Of a stretch of DNA of 64,000 nucleotides, positions 1-8,022 are shown piece after piece. The stretch spans positions 1,798,001 through 1,862,000 of the forward strand of contig NZ_CP015732.1 in assembly GCF_001750145.1 (NCBI RefSeq), written 5' to 3'. The position numbers were made by a program, and so were the translations under genes. The number at the start of each line of letters is the position of its first letter. Positions within the stretch are counted from its first letter, which is position 1. The stretch is from Arthrobacter sp. U41 (GTDB taxonomy: Bacteria; Actinomycetota; Actinomycetes; Actinomycetales; Micrococcaceae). The notes beneath the pieces were generated by a model, which had not been told where the DNA came from, ran no database searches, and was given only the letters and a program-made list of their open reading frames with translations.

Positions 1-2379
1 TTCGATGGTTCGGCCTGCAATTCCAAGGTCCTCAGCGCGCACTACTTCGCCGAGGACTTCCTCAAGTACGTTCCGGAGGGAAGCCGCGCACCGCAGGAGC
101 TGCTGTCACCGGTCGACGTCGACAGCCACGGCACCCACACCGGAAGCACCGCGGTGGGCAACCCCAACATCGAAACGTTCGTCGACGGACGCAGCTTCGG
201 CCTGACCAGCGGCATTGCGCCCGCCGCCAAGCTCTCCGTCTACAAGGTCTGCTGGGAAGACACCGATCCGAACACCGGCGGCTGCTACAGCTCCTCGTCC
301 GTTGCCGCCGTCGAGCAGGCCATGGAGGACGGGGTTGACGTGCTCAACTACTCCATCTCCGGGTCAGCGACGTCCGTGATCGACCCCGTTTCGGTGGCCT
401 TCCTGAACGCTTCCACCGCAGGAATCTTCGTCGCCGCGTCGGCCGGAAACTCCGGACCGACGGCCAGCACCGTCAACCACGGCGGCCCCTGGGTCACCAC
501 GGTTGCGGCCAGCAGCTTCTCCCAGGAGCTCCAGGGCACGGTGGAATTCGCCGACGGCGCGAAGTTCCGTGGCGCCAGCATCATGAACAAAGAGGTCAAG
601 GACGCCGGGGTCGTGCTGGCTGCCAACGCGGCCATCACCGCCGGTAACCCGAACACGGCACTCTGCGGCCCGGACACGCTGGAGCCCGCCAAGGTTGCCG
701 GCAAGGTCGTCGTCTGCGACCGCGGCGTCTTCGACCGCGTCGCCAAGAGCGCCGAGGTTGCCCGCGGCGGCGGCGTCGGCATGATCCTGGTGAACCTGAG
801 CAGCTCTTCGCTGGACACGGACAAGCACGCCGTCCCGACCGTCCACGTGAACCCGCCGGCCACCGAGGCCATCAAGGCCAAGGTCACCGCCAACCCGGCC
901 ATCACGGTTTCACTGGTCAGCAAGGACACCACCGGCCTGCCCCTGGAGGCCCAGCCGCAGATTGCCGGTTTCTCCTCCCGCGGGCCGCTGCTGGCCGCCG
1001 GCTCCGACCTGCTGAAGCCTGACGTCGCCGCCCCGGGCGTCGCAGTGCTGGCCGGCGTCTCGCCGATCGGAACCGGCGGAGACGAATTCGGCTTTATGTC
1101 CGGTACCTCGATGGCCGCACCGCACGTTGCCGGCTTCGGCGCCCTGCTCCTGGGCAAGAACCCGAACTGGTCACCGGCAACGGTCAAGTCCGCCATGATG
1201 ACCACGGCAGGCAATGTCGTGAATGCCGACGGCTCCAAGAACACCGACGTCCACGCCACCGGCGCGGGCCAGGTGGATCCGGCACGCATGGTCGATCCGG
1301 GTCTGGTCTATGACGCTGGCCTCACGGATTACCTGAAGTTCATCCAGGGCACGGGCGTCAACCTTGGCCTGCCGTCCAGCACGTTGCCGCGGGACATGAA
1401 CGTCCCGTCCTTCTCGCTGGGCAACCTCACCGGCAAGATCGAGGTCACCCGTACGGTGACCGCCCTAACCCCGGGCATCTACAAGGCGAAAGCCAATGTG
1501 CCCGGAATCAAGGTCAGCGTCTCCCCGGCCGCCCTGAACTTCAAGGCCGCCGGCGAAACGAAAACCTTCAGGGTGACCTTCGAGAACAAGGGCGCTGCTC
1601 TGGGCAAGTTCGCGATGGGTTCACTGAGCTGGGTGGGTGCAGGCAAGACCGTCACCTCTCCGATCGCAGTCCGTCCGCAGTCCGCCGTGGCCGCCAAGGA
1701 CATTTCCTTCACCTCCGAGACCGGGACCGGATCCGGTGACATCAGCGTGGTCTCCGGCACCGACAACCCGATCGCCATGACCCTTGATGGACTGTCCAAG
1801 GCGGATTCCACCGCAGTGGAGCTGATTCCGGGGCCGTTCACCGGCCGCGCTGACGCCTCGACCTTCGTCAAGACCGTCAAGGTCCCGGCTGGTGCTCCGC
1901 TGGCCAAGTTCTCGGTCATCTCCTCTGACCCGAACTCGGACTTCGACATGTGGGTGGTCACCCCCAGGGGTGTCCTGACGGTCGCGACGGCGTCGGCCAG
2001 TGAGACGGTTTCCATCCCCAACCCTGCTGCCGGCTCGTACACGATCTACGCGAACCTGTACTCCAGCCCGGACGGCGAGGCCCGCAAGGCATCCGTGGAC
2101 GCGGCCGTTCTCGGTGCCAATGAGAACAACGCCACGCTCACGCCGAACCCGCTGGTGCTGCCCAACGGAGAGACGGGCAAGGTCACGCTGAACTGGACCG
2201 GACTTGAACCCGGCTCCTACATCGGACGGATCACCTTCGCTGGAGCCAGCGAGGCGACGTTCGTCAGTGTCCTGGTGAACAGCGCCGGCACGGCTTCTGT
2301 CGCGCCGACGTCGGAAGGCTCAGCCGGGCAGTCCAAGCTCCAGAACCAGGAGCTGGACCGCCCGAACAACGCCATCTAG
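1..2379 (+). CDS. Subtilisin-like S8 serine peptidase with PA domain (5' truncated by window edge)
   Basis: Secreted-type subtilase that hydrolyses peptide bonds outside the cell. The reading frame is open from base 1, so the signal peptide, propeptide and catalytic Asp region lie upstream. In the visible 792 residues the catalytic His is His43 in DSHGTHTG, the oxyanion Asn is about residue 150 in SAGNSG, and the catalytic Ser is Ser370 in GTSMAAPHVAG. A protease-associated (PA) domain is inserted between His and Ser at roughly 190-310 (KVVVCDRG...GGVGMILVN). After the catalytic domain come fibronectin-III/pre-peptidase-like beta domains to the C-terminus. The arrangement matches plant-type and actinobacterial PA-subtilases. 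The gene is convergent to two subtilisin-inhibitor-like genes. Catalytic call is firm; substrate is unknown. Confidence 0.95.
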   Translation, partial: FDGSACNSKVLSAHYFAEDFLKYVPEGSRAPQELLSPVDVDSHGTHTGSTAVGNPNIETFVDGRSFGLTSGIAPAAKLSVYKVCWEDTDPNTGGCYSSSSVAAVEQAMEDGVDVLNYSISGSATSVIDPVSVAFLNASTAGIFVAASAGNSGPTASTVNHGGPWVTTVAASSFSQELQGTVEFADGAKFRGASIMNKEVKDAGVVLAANAAITAGNPNTALCGPDTLEPAKVAGKVVVCDRGVFDRVAKSAEVARGGGVGMILVNLSSSSLDTDKHAVPTVHVNPPATEAIKAKVTANPAITVSLVSKDTTGLPLEAQPQIAGFSSRGPLLAAGSDLLKPDVAAPGVAVLAGVSPIGTGGDEFGFMSGTSMAAPHVAGFGALLLGKNPNWSPATVKSAMMTTAGNVVNADGSKNTDVHATGAGQVDPARMVDPGLVYDAGLTDYLKFIQGTGVNLGLPSSTLPRDMNVPSFSLGNLTGKIEVTRTVTALTPGIYKAKANVPGIKVSVSPAALNFKAAGETKTFRVTFENKGAALGKFAMGSLSWVGAGKTVTSPIAVRPQSAVAAKDISFTSETGTGSGDISVVSGTDNPIAMTLDGLSKADSTAVELIPGPFTGRADASTFVKTVKVPAGAPLAKFSVISSDPNSDFDMWVVTPRGVLTVATASASETVSIPNPAAGSYTIYANLYSSPDGEARKASVDAAVLGANENNATLTPNPLVLPNGETGKVTLNWTGLEPGSYIGRITFAGASEATFVSVLVNSAGTASVAPTSEGSAGQSKLQNQELDRPNNAI

Positions 2380-2402
2380 GCGGAGTCCCACCCTGAGAAC
2401 AG

Positions 2403-2444
2403 GGGCAATGGCCGGCGGTTTCCACCGCCGGCCATTGCCCTTTA
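2403..2444 (+). terminator. Strong hairpin terminator after the subtilase
   Basis: A perfect 16-bp inverted repeat, GGGCAATGGCCGGCGG and its complement with a 6-base loop, is followed by TTTAACTTT. It lies between the convergent subtilase and SSI-like genes, so it may serve both strands. Confidence 0.85.
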
Positions 2445-2486
2445 ACTTTGCCCTTTGGGTGCCAGGACTGAAGTGGCGTGGCCGGG

Positions 2487-2867
2487 CTAGATCGCGCCGG
2501 TGGAACCGGCAACCCCGCCCAGCAGCGGCGCCATGGCACGCCAGCGGGCGATCTCGCAGCCGTCGGTGCGGCTGAACTGGCTGTTGACCTCCCGGTCCAG
2601 GAACCAGCCGGTCACGATCGCCACCTGCGGACCGCCGTACTGCTGGGTGCACATTTTCGGCGGACCGGGCCTGGGGAAGAAAATGTCCGCCCCGTGCTCC
2701 AGAACGGCAGCGAGCGCCGCCGCTGAATCCGGGAGCGTGCACCCCTCGGCCAGGGAACCGCCGCTTGCCTCCAGCTGGAACACGTGTTCCGGGGCGCCCG
2801 GGGCCTCGGTCAGGCGGACGGTGAGATCGATCTCGTGGCGGCTCTGGCTGCGGGGTGCGGCGGTCAT
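2487..2867 (-). CDS. Subtilisin-inhibitor (SSI)-like protein without signal peptide
   Basis: 126-residue protein resembling the C-terminal part of the Streptomyces subtilisin inhibitor family (I16): GCTLPD, then MCTQQYGGPQ near residues 72-81, then a late GCE motif. Its closest visible relative is the lipoprotein encoded at 3819-4382 (shared CTQQYGGPQ, VTG and DGCEIA). Unlike that paralogue it has no signal peptide or lipobox and keeps only three of the four cysteines, so one of the two family disulfides cannot form. It may be cytosolic and no longer a classical inhibitor. The start ATG overlaps the upstream stop codon (TAATG), indicating translational coupling to the 2867-3844 gene. Inhibitory activity is inference. 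Confidence 0.65.
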   Translation of the reverse strand: MTAAPRSQSRHEIDLTVRLTEAPGAPEHVFQLEASGGSLAEGCTLPDSAAALAAVLEHGADIFFPRPGPPKMCTQQYGGPQVAIVTGWFLDREVNSQFSRTDGCEIARWRAMAPLLGGVAGSTGAI

Positions 2868-3844
2868 TACGGTCCTTCCGTGCGTTCGGTGGCAGGGCGA
2901 GGGCCGGAACCCGTCGACGGGATCAGGGGTGTCAGCTCCCGCAGCAGCCGCTGGCGCAGTTTCTGCGATTCGGCGGCGAAAACCCGCTGGTATTCAACGT
3001 ACTCGGCCTTTCCCTCGGCCGTTTCGATCGGGATGGCGGGATAGCCCCACTCATTCAGGTCATAGGGGGACGCCTGCATGTCCATCGCCCTGATCCGCCA
3101 GGAGAGCTCGAAGCAGTCCATCACCAGCTCGCTGGGCAGCAGCGGGGAGAGCTTGTAGGCCCACTTGTACAGGTCCATGTTGGCGTGCAGGCAGCCGGGC
3201 TGTTCCATCGTCCGCTGGTTCTCCCGGCTTGGCTGCAGGCTGTTCAGCGTCACGGCGTCCGGGGTGTAAAAACGGAAGGCATCGAAGTGCGAGCAGCGGA
3301 TCCGGTTCGTCTCGACCACCTCGTCGGTCCGTTCGGAGCCCAGCCGCAGCTGGAGGTACTCATGGCGGAGCTCGAATTTGTCCTGCCGGTAGACCATGGC
3401 CCATTCGTGCAGCCCGAAGCAGCCGAACTGGGCCGGCCGCGCCGCCGTGCCGGCCAGGATGATCCCGGCGAACTGCAGGGCGTCGCGGCGGTCCTGTCCG
3501 AAGGCTGCGGTGTCGACCGTGACGGCCGCGGCGCCCGCCGGCAGGCCCGCCGCGGCGAGGGCGCCGGCGTCGGGAGTGCCGTAGTACTTCCAGCCGGCGC
3601 GCTCAGCCGCGGCAGGACCTGAGAGCACGACGCCGGCGCCAGGGTGCCAGCGCAGCAGCTGGCCTGGTTTTTGGGTGTAGTAGGTGAAGAGGAAGTCTTC
3701 GACCGGGTGCTTCTTGCCCGCGGACCGGCGGGCAAGGTACGGGTCCGCGTAGCGCCGGACGCGCGCCTGGTGGGCGGCCTGGCGCTGCAGCCAGTCTTCC
3801 TGCGGCAGGTGCTGCAGCTTAGACAGCTCCGCCGGTGGAGCCAA
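2867..3844 (-). CDS. Putative 3-methyladenine DNA glycosylase-annotated family protein
   Basis: 325-residue protein of an actinobacterial family that I recall being labelled 3-methyladenine DNA glycosylase. Conserved-looking blocks are RKHPVEDF-like (GKKHPVEDFLFTYY), QFGCFGLHEWAMVYRQ, RCSHFDAFRF and QPGCLHANMDLYKWAYKL. I cannot see the helix-hairpin-helix or AAG signatures of characterised glycosylases, so the enzymatic name is tentative. The start chosen is TTG, preceded by AAGGA; it overlaps the end of the SSI-like lipoprotein gene by 26 bp. The stop overlaps the next start as TAATG, so three genes form one tight minus-strand operon. Why it sits between two inhibitor-like genes is unexplained. 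Confidence 0.6.
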   Translation of the reverse strand: MAPPAELSKLQHLPQEDWLQRQAAHQARVRRYADPYLARRSAGKKHPVEDFLFTYYTQKPGQLLRWHPGAGVVLSGPAAAERAGWKYYGTPDAGALAAAGLPAGAAAVTVDTAAFGQDRRDALQFAGIILAGTAARPAQFGCFGLHEWAMVYRQDKFELRHEYLQLRLGSERTDEVVETNRIRCSHFDAFRFYTPDAVTLNSLQPSRENQRTMEQPGCLHANMDLYKWAYKLSPLLPSELVMDCFELSWRIRAMDMQASPYDLNEWGYPAIPIETAEGKAEYVEYQRVFAAESQKLRQRLLRELTPLIPSTGSGPRPATERTEGP

Positions 3845-4382
3845 GGACGTCCTTGGCGGCGTTCCAGTCGGCGATCTCGCAGCCGTCGCGCAGGCTGAAG
3901 CTCGCCTCGACGGCCTTGCCGTCCACGACGCCGGTGACTGTCGCCTCCTGCGGGCCGCCGTACTGCTGCGTGCAGGCCTGGTCAGTGGGCCGCGGCCCGG
4001 GGTTGAGGAGCGCCGCGTTGTTCTTCAGGGCGGTGCAGCCGGCCGCAGCGTCGGGATGCTGGCTCTCGGCGGCCGGGACGCCGTCCAGGCACACGAGCGT
4101 GAAGTTGGCCGGGGTTCCGGTTTCGGACGGTTTGACCATGATGGCCAATTCGACGTTGCCCTGGCCGGGACCGGGGGTCACCGGGGCGGCGGGAGGCGAG
4201 GGGGCGGGAGTCTTCGTTTCGGCGTCCGGCGGGAGGGTGTCCGTGGCCGAGGGGCTGGCCGTGCTTGTCGGGGCGGAAAGCGTGGCCGACGGCGACGTGG
4301 TGGTCCCGCCGCCGGGCATGCAGGCCGTCATTCCGGTGACCGCCATCAGAACGAGCGCCGCGTAACTGAGTTGCTTGCGCAT
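3819..4382 (-). CDS. SSI-like lipoprotein (putative protease inhibitor)
   Basis: 187-residue lipoprotein. The signal peptide ends in a lipobox, VTGMTAC, with the lipidated Cys at about residue 21, followed by a Thr/Ser/Pro-rich linker to about residue 75 and an SSI-like domain. That domain has four Cys (LVCLDG, GCTALK, ACTQQYGG, DGCEIA), fitting the two disulfides of the family. By alignment to SSI the P1 position after C-T would be Gln, unusual for a subtilisin inhibitor, so specificity is open. A strong Shine-Dalgarno (AGGAGGAC) precedes the ATG. First gene of the three-gene minus-strand operon ending near the subtilase; predicted to be anchored on the outer face of the membrane. Confidence 0.75.
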   Translation of the reverse strand: MRKQLSYAALVLMAVTGMTACMPGGGTTTSPSATLSAPTSTASPSATDTLPPDAETKTPAPSPPAAPVTPGPGQGNVELAIMVKPSETGTPANFTLVCLDGVPAAESQHPDAAAGCTALKNNAALLNPGPRPTDQACTQQYGGPQEATVTGVVDGKAVEASFSLRDGCEIADWNAAKDVLGSTGGAV

Positions 4383-4409
4383 CAGCTGTCCTCCTGTGTT
4401 TTGCCCAGT

Positions 4410-4883
4410 CTACCGCCGGGGCGCGTCCTTGGATGCGGTCTTCGTTGCCGCAATCAGGGCCGTCATGGAGGCATGCAGCTGGCCGACCTGTTCGCGGCTC
4501 AGGCCCAGCAGATCCATCATGGTTCCGGGCACAGCCGTGGCCTGCTGCCGCAGCGCGGTCCCTTGCGGGGTGAGCCCCACCGCAAGGGTCCGCTCGTCGC
4601 CCGGGACCCGCTGGCGCGTGATGAATCCGGCGGCTTCCAGGCGGCGCAGCAGGGGGGAAATCGTTGCCGGCTCCTGGGCGAGCGCTTCGCTGATGTCGCG
4701 AACCGAGCGCGGGCTGGATTCCCAGAGGCACAGCATCACCAGGTACTGGGGGTGGGTGAGGCCGAGCTGGTCCAGTACCGGCTTGTAGGCCCCGACGACA
4801 CTGCGGGAAGCCACCGTGAGGGCGAAGCACAGCTGGTGTTCCAGCAGCAGGTCGTCCCTGGTTCCTTCGGTCACATCGGTCAC
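4410..4883 (-). CDS. MarR-family regulator, OhrR-like organic hydroperoxide sensor
   Basis: 157-residue winged-helix repressor. The N-terminus matches the OhrR branch: LCFAL carries the reactive Cys at about residue 19, followed by a YKPVLDQLGLTHPQYLVMLCLWE-like segment, then the recognition region PATISPLLRRLEAAGFI and wing RVPGDERT. OhrR proteins release DNA when this Cys is oxidised by organic hydroperoxides. No ohr peroxidase gene is in the window. The GTG start is preceded by GGAG. The gene is divergent from the small gene at 4961 across a palindrome, suggesting autoregulation and control of that neighbour. Confidence 0.85.
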   Translation of the reverse strand: MTDVTEGTRDDLLLEHQLCFALTVASRSVVGAYKPVLDQLGLTHPQYLVMLCLWESSPRSVRDISEALAQEPATISPLLRRLEAAGFITRQRVPGDERTLAVGLTPQGTALRQQATAVPGTMMDLLGLSREQVGQLHASMTALIAATKTASKDAPRR

Positions 4884-4900
4884 TGGGGCACTCCATGGAT

Positions 4901-4929
4901 AGTTAGTGCGCTAATCATTAGCGTACACT
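4901..4929. promoter_or_regulatory. Divergent promoter with 15-bp perfect palindromic operator
   Basis: CGCTAATCATTAGCG (4909-4923) is a perfect odd palindrome. It is followed directly by the -10-like hexamer TACACT (4924-4929) for the plus-strand gene, so a bound regulator would cover the -35/-10 spacer. The MarR/OhrR-like gene starts about 26 bp away on the other strand. The predicted transcription start near 4936 lies downstream of the ATG at 4931, which excludes that ATG as the start of the small gene. Confidence 0.65.
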
Positions 4930-4960
4930 GATGGCATCGTCCCGTTCAGAGGAGTGGATA

Positions 4961-5197
4961 GTGAAAGCCAAGGAAAATGCCGACAACGCCTCGCAGAGGT
5001 TCATGCGCGCAACGGGCAGGCTCCGGATGATTTTCGGGCCGGCCAACCGCAGCTCCCTGGGACACGAAATGACGGAGCGTAACCGGCAACTGCTGGCCCA
5101 GCGCGAAGCCGAGACCCAGCAGTGGGAGACCCTCCACCGCCCCGACGGCAGCACCTACGTTGTGCCGCGCAACCCCGAGGACAAATCGCTGCGGTAA
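4961..5197 (+). CDS. Small conserved-type hypothetical protein, 78 aa
   Basis: Charged 78-residue protein with no recognisable domain, no signal peptide and no membrane segment. The GTG start is chosen because AGAGGAG lies six bases upstream and the promoter for this gene starts transcription after the alternative in-frame ATG at 4931. It is divergent from the OhrR-like regulator and shares its operator, so it may be hydroperoxide-responsive. A GC-rich inverted repeat (AGCCGG...CCGGCT, about 5198-5228) follows the stop and could end transcription. Function unknown. Confidence 0.65.
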   Translation: MKAKENADNASQRFMRATGRLRMIFGPANRSSLGHEMTERNRQLLAQREAETQQWETLHRPDGSTYVVPRNPEDKSLR

Positions 5198-5363
5198 AGC
5201 CGGCGCCGGGTTCAGCCCGGGCCGGCTCCGCGCAGCGGGCTCGCTTTCGGGCCGCCGGCGCCCCTGCATTTTCCCGACGACGGGCGTAAAATAGGGGCAC
5301 TGGCACCAGCACTTAGCCACGTCTGTTCGTCGTGGCCCGGACGCTGGAGAGGGGGTGGGAATT

Positions 5364-5597
5364 GTGGCACTCGCACTGAGGAAGATGGCACTCAGGCAGC
5401 ACCTGCACCCGTCGTTATGGGCACGCTTTCTTTTCGGCCCGGCCCAGCGGGGCGATTACTCCGCGCCGGTTGTGCACAGGAATGATGACTTGGAGCGCGC
5501 CGCTGAAATGGAGCTCGCCGGCTTTGAAGTGGAGACCGATGCGCACGGACATCGCTACGCTGTCCGGAAGGAAGACCTCCCGAAAGAACAAGTCTGA
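5364..5597 (+). CDS. Small hypothetical protein, 77 aa
   Basis: Unrecognised 77-residue protein with a basic N-terminus and an acidic C-terminal half (ERAAEMELAGFEVETDAHG...). The GTG at 5364 is preferred because GGAGAGGGGG lies just upstream; an in-frame GTG at 5355 and ATG at 5385 are alternatives. A TAAAAT -10-like hexamer is at 5287-5292, about 70 bases upstream, and the leader between contains a short hairpin (GCCACG/CGTGGC). A strong terminator follows the stop, which supports the gene being real. Confidence 0.55.
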   Translation: MALALRKMALRQHLHPSLWARFLFGPAQRGDYSAPVVHRNDDLERAAEMELAGFEVETDAHGHRYAVRKEDLPKEQV

Positions 5598-5619
5598 GCA
5601 GCGCCCTGCAGGGGGCATG

Positions 5620-5651
5620 ACAAAGGGAGCGGCACATGCCGCTCCCTTTGT
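5620..5651. terminator. Bidirectional hairpin terminator
   Basis: ACAAAGGGAGCGGCA and its exact complement form a 15-bp stem, A-rich on the left and T-rich on the right. It lies between the convergent 77-aa gene and the aspartate kinase gene and can serve both strands. Confidence 0.85.
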
Positions 5652-5685
5652 CAGTTAATTCGATGCCTGCCCGAGGCGGGGTGGC

Positions 5686-7044
5686 TCAGCGGCCGGTACC
5701 GCCGTACACCGTTGCCTCATCCTCGCTGTCCAGGTCGAAAGCCTTGTGGATGGCGCGCACGGCGTCGTCGAGCAGGTCCGCGTGGGTGACGACCGAAATC
5801 CGGATCTCCGAGGTGGAGATCATGTTGATATTGATCCCGGCCTCGGAGAGCGCGGCGAAGAACTTCGCCGAGACGCCCGGGTGGGAACGCATGCCGGCGC
5901 CGATCAGCGAGAGCTTGCCGATCTTCTCGTTGTACTCGATGGTTTCGAAGCCGATCCGGTCCTGCGCGGCATGCAGCGCGGCGAGGGCATCGGCGCCCTC
6001 GACGATCGGCAGCGTGAAGGAAATGTCGGTCCGGCCGGTGCCGTGGGTGGAAACGTTCTGGACGATCATGTCGATGTTCGAGTGCGCATCGGCGATGACC
6101 TGGAAGATCGCCGCAGCCTTGCCGGGGATATCGGGAACCCCGACGACCGTGACCTTGGCCTCTGAGCGGTCGTGTGCAACACCGGAGATGATTGGCTGCT
6201 CCAAGGCAACTCCCTCTTGGGTTGTGATCTTGTCGTCAGCGCCGGGGAGGACCCAGGTGCCTTCGTTCTGGCTGAATGAGGAACGGACGTGCAGCGGCAC
6301 ACCGAACCGGCGCGCGTACTCGACGCAGCGCAGGTGCAGGATCTTGGCGCCGGACGCCGCGAGTTCGAGCATTTCCTCGCTGGAGATCCGGTCGATCTTG
6401 CGGGCGGACGGGACGACGCGCGGATCGGCGGTGTAGATCCCGTCGACGTCCGTGAAGATTTCACACACGTCGGCGTCGAGGGCGGCAGCCAGGGCCACGG
6501 CCGTCGTGTCCGAGCCGCCTCGGCCCAGGGTGGTGATTTCGTTGGTGGTGCGGCTCATGCCCTGGAAGCCCGCGACGATAGCGATATGGCCCTTGTCCAG
6601 GGCGGTGCGGATGCGGTGCGGGTCGACATCGATGATCCGGGCCTTGCCGTGGATGCCATCGGTGATCATGCCGGCCTGGGAACCGGTGAAGGACTGGGCC
6701 GAGGCGCCGAACTTGTTGATGGCCATGGCAAGCAGCGCCATCGAGATGCGTTCGCCGGCGGAGAGGAGCATGTCCATCTCACGGGCGGGGGCGGAGTCGG
6801 TGACCTGAGACGCGAGATCGAGCAGCTCATCGGTCGTGTCGCCCATGGCGGAGACGACCACGACCACTTCGTCGCCGGCGTTCTGGGCATCCACGATCCG
6901 TCGGGCCACACGCTTGATGCCCTCGGCATCCGCCACGGAGGAGCCGCCGAATTTCTTCACCACCAGGTGCTTCGTGGCGACGGCGGAGGCGGGCCGCTCC
7001 TGTGGCTGCGGTCCGGGGTGGACTTCGGTAGTGGGCAAACTCAT
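5686..7044 (-). CDS. lysC: Aspartate kinase
   Basis: Phosphorylates L-aspartate, the first step of the lysine, threonine and methionine pathway. The 452-residue protein has a short Pro-rich N-terminal extension, the kinase signature [12 protein letters not shown] at about residues 28-39, the amino-acid kinase fold to about residue 270, and two C-terminal ACT domains ([17 protein letters not shown] and [14 protein letters not shown]) for feedback inhibition. Actinobacterial genes of this type often produce a separate regulatory beta subunit from an internal start, which cannot be judged here. The usual partner asd is not adjacent downstream. The ATG start at 7044 is the only good candidate upstream of the kinase motif. 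Confidence 0.96.
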   Translation of the reverse strand: MSLPTTEVHPGPQPQERPASAVATKHLVVKKFGGSSVADAEGIKRVARRIVDAQNAGDEVVVVVSAMGDTTDELLDLASQVTDSAPAREMDMLLSAGERISMALLAMAINKFGASAQSFTGSQAGMITDGIHGKARIIDVDPHRIRTALDKGHIAIVAGFQGMSRTTNEITTLGRGGSDTTAVALAAALDADVCEIFTDVDGIYTADPRVVPSARKIDRISSEEMLELAASGAKILHLRCVEYARRFGVPLHVRSSFSQNEGTWVLPGADDKITTQEGVALEQPIISGVAHDRSEAKVTVVGVPDIPGKAAAIFQVIADAHSNIDMIVQNVSTHGTGRTDISFTLPIVEGADALAALHAAQDRIGFETIEYNEKIGKLSLIGAGMRSHPGVSAKFFAALSEAGININMISTSEIRISVVTHADLLDDAVRAIHKAFDLDSEDEATVYGGTGR

Positions 7045-7187
7045 GCGCGCACCCTCACTGGATCATCGGGGTTCTGGGCCAGGCAACCAAACGGCGCGAC
7101 GGCGTAACTTCTCAGCCCAGTTTATCGCCGCGACCCCCGGTTGCTGAATTGTGACCGAATACCAGACACCCCGGCTCCCGTTCCCCT

Positions 7188-7317
7188 GGACATGCCCTCC
7201 GCTGCGGGCCAGGAGCGGACATGCGCTCCGGACCGTCAGGACATGCCCTCCGCCGCGGCTGGAGGATGGGCATGTTGGCACTATGTCCGTCCCTGGGCGC
7301 GGGGGCTGGGCATGTCC
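7188..7317. repeat. Intergenic GGACATGCCC element, copy 1 (79-bp core at 7239-7317)
   Basis: The 328-bp gap between lysC and recR (7045-7372) holds an ordered set of motifs. The core is GGACATGCCC (7239), 18 bases, GGGCATGTTGGCACTATGTCC (7268-7288), 18-19 bases, GGGCATGTCC (7308-7317). Two further GGACATGCSC motifs followed by TCC lie upstream at 7188 and 7218. The same architecture with identical spacing occurs at 11336-11414. The outer motifs are inverted complements and could pair. No gene is visible in the rest of the gap. Confidence 0.8.
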
Positions 7318-7372
7318 GGCCGGGAGTCGACGCACGACGGCGGCAGCGACCGGAAGCGCTCGGACGCAGCCG

Positions 7373-7972
7373 CTAGCTCAGTGCGTTGCGCCGGCCTTCG
7401 AAGGCCCGGCCGAGGGTGACCTCGTCGGCGTATTCGAGGTCGCCTCCCACGGGGAGGCCGGATGCCAGCCGGGTCACGGCGATGCCAATCGACTTGAGCA
7501 TGCGCGCCAGGTAGGTCGCTGTGGCCTCGCCCTCCAGGTTGGGGTCGGTCGCGATGATGATTTCCTGGATTGCGCCGTCGTTGAGCCGGGTGAGGAGTTC
7601 GCGGATCCGGAGTTGCTCGGGGCCGATGCCGGCAATGGGGTTAATCGCCCCGCCCAGCACGTGATACCGGCCCCGGAACGAGCGGGTGCGTTCGACGGCG
7701 AGGACGTCCTTGGATTCCTCGACAACGCAGATGATCGAGGGGTCCCGGCGAGGGTCGCGGCAGATGTTGCACAGCTCCTGCTCCGTGACGTTGCCGCACA
7801 CCGTGCAGAATTTGACCCGTTCCTTGACGGTGGTGATGGCGTCGACGAGTCTTTTCATGTCCTGCGGGTCGGCTTCAAGGATGTGGAAGGCCAGCCGCTG
7901 GGCGGACTTGGGCCCGACTCCGGGAAGGCGTCCGAGCTCGTCAATCAGCTCTTGAACTGCACCTTCGTACAC
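7373..7972 (-). CDS. recR: Recombination mediator protein RecR
   Basis: 199-residue RecFOR-pathway protein that helps load RecA at gaps. Domains in order: N-terminal helix-hairpin-helix ([20 protein letters not shown]), a C4 zinc finger near residues 57-72 ([16 protein letters not shown]), a Toprim domain ([14 protein letters not shown]...) and the C-terminal Walker-B-like region. Length is typical. The GTG start has GAGGAC just upstream. It lies 50 bp downstream of dnaX on the same strand, the classical dnaX-recR linkage, but without the intervening ybaB-type gene seen in many bacteria. Confidence 0.97.
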   Translation of the reverse strand: MYEGAVQELIDELGRLPGVGPKSAQRLAFHILEADPQDMKRLVDAITTVKERVKFCTVCGNVTEQELCNICRDPRRDPSIICVVEESKDVLAVERTRSFRGRYHVLGGAINPIAGIGPEQLRIRELLTRLNDGAIQEIIIATDPNLEGEATATYLARMLKSIGIAVTRLASGLPVGGDLEYADEVTLGRAFEGRRNALS

Positions 7973-8022
7973 AATGTCCTCGTTCGTTTGGGGTGGGAGC
8001 GGCGGCGGGCCCGGCGGGGCGG

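Noticed and set aside
4931..4960. ATG at 4931 as start of the 78-aa protein
   Set aside because: The -10 hexamer at 4924-4929 puts the transcription start downstream of this ATG; the GTG at 4961 has a good Shine-Dalgarno.
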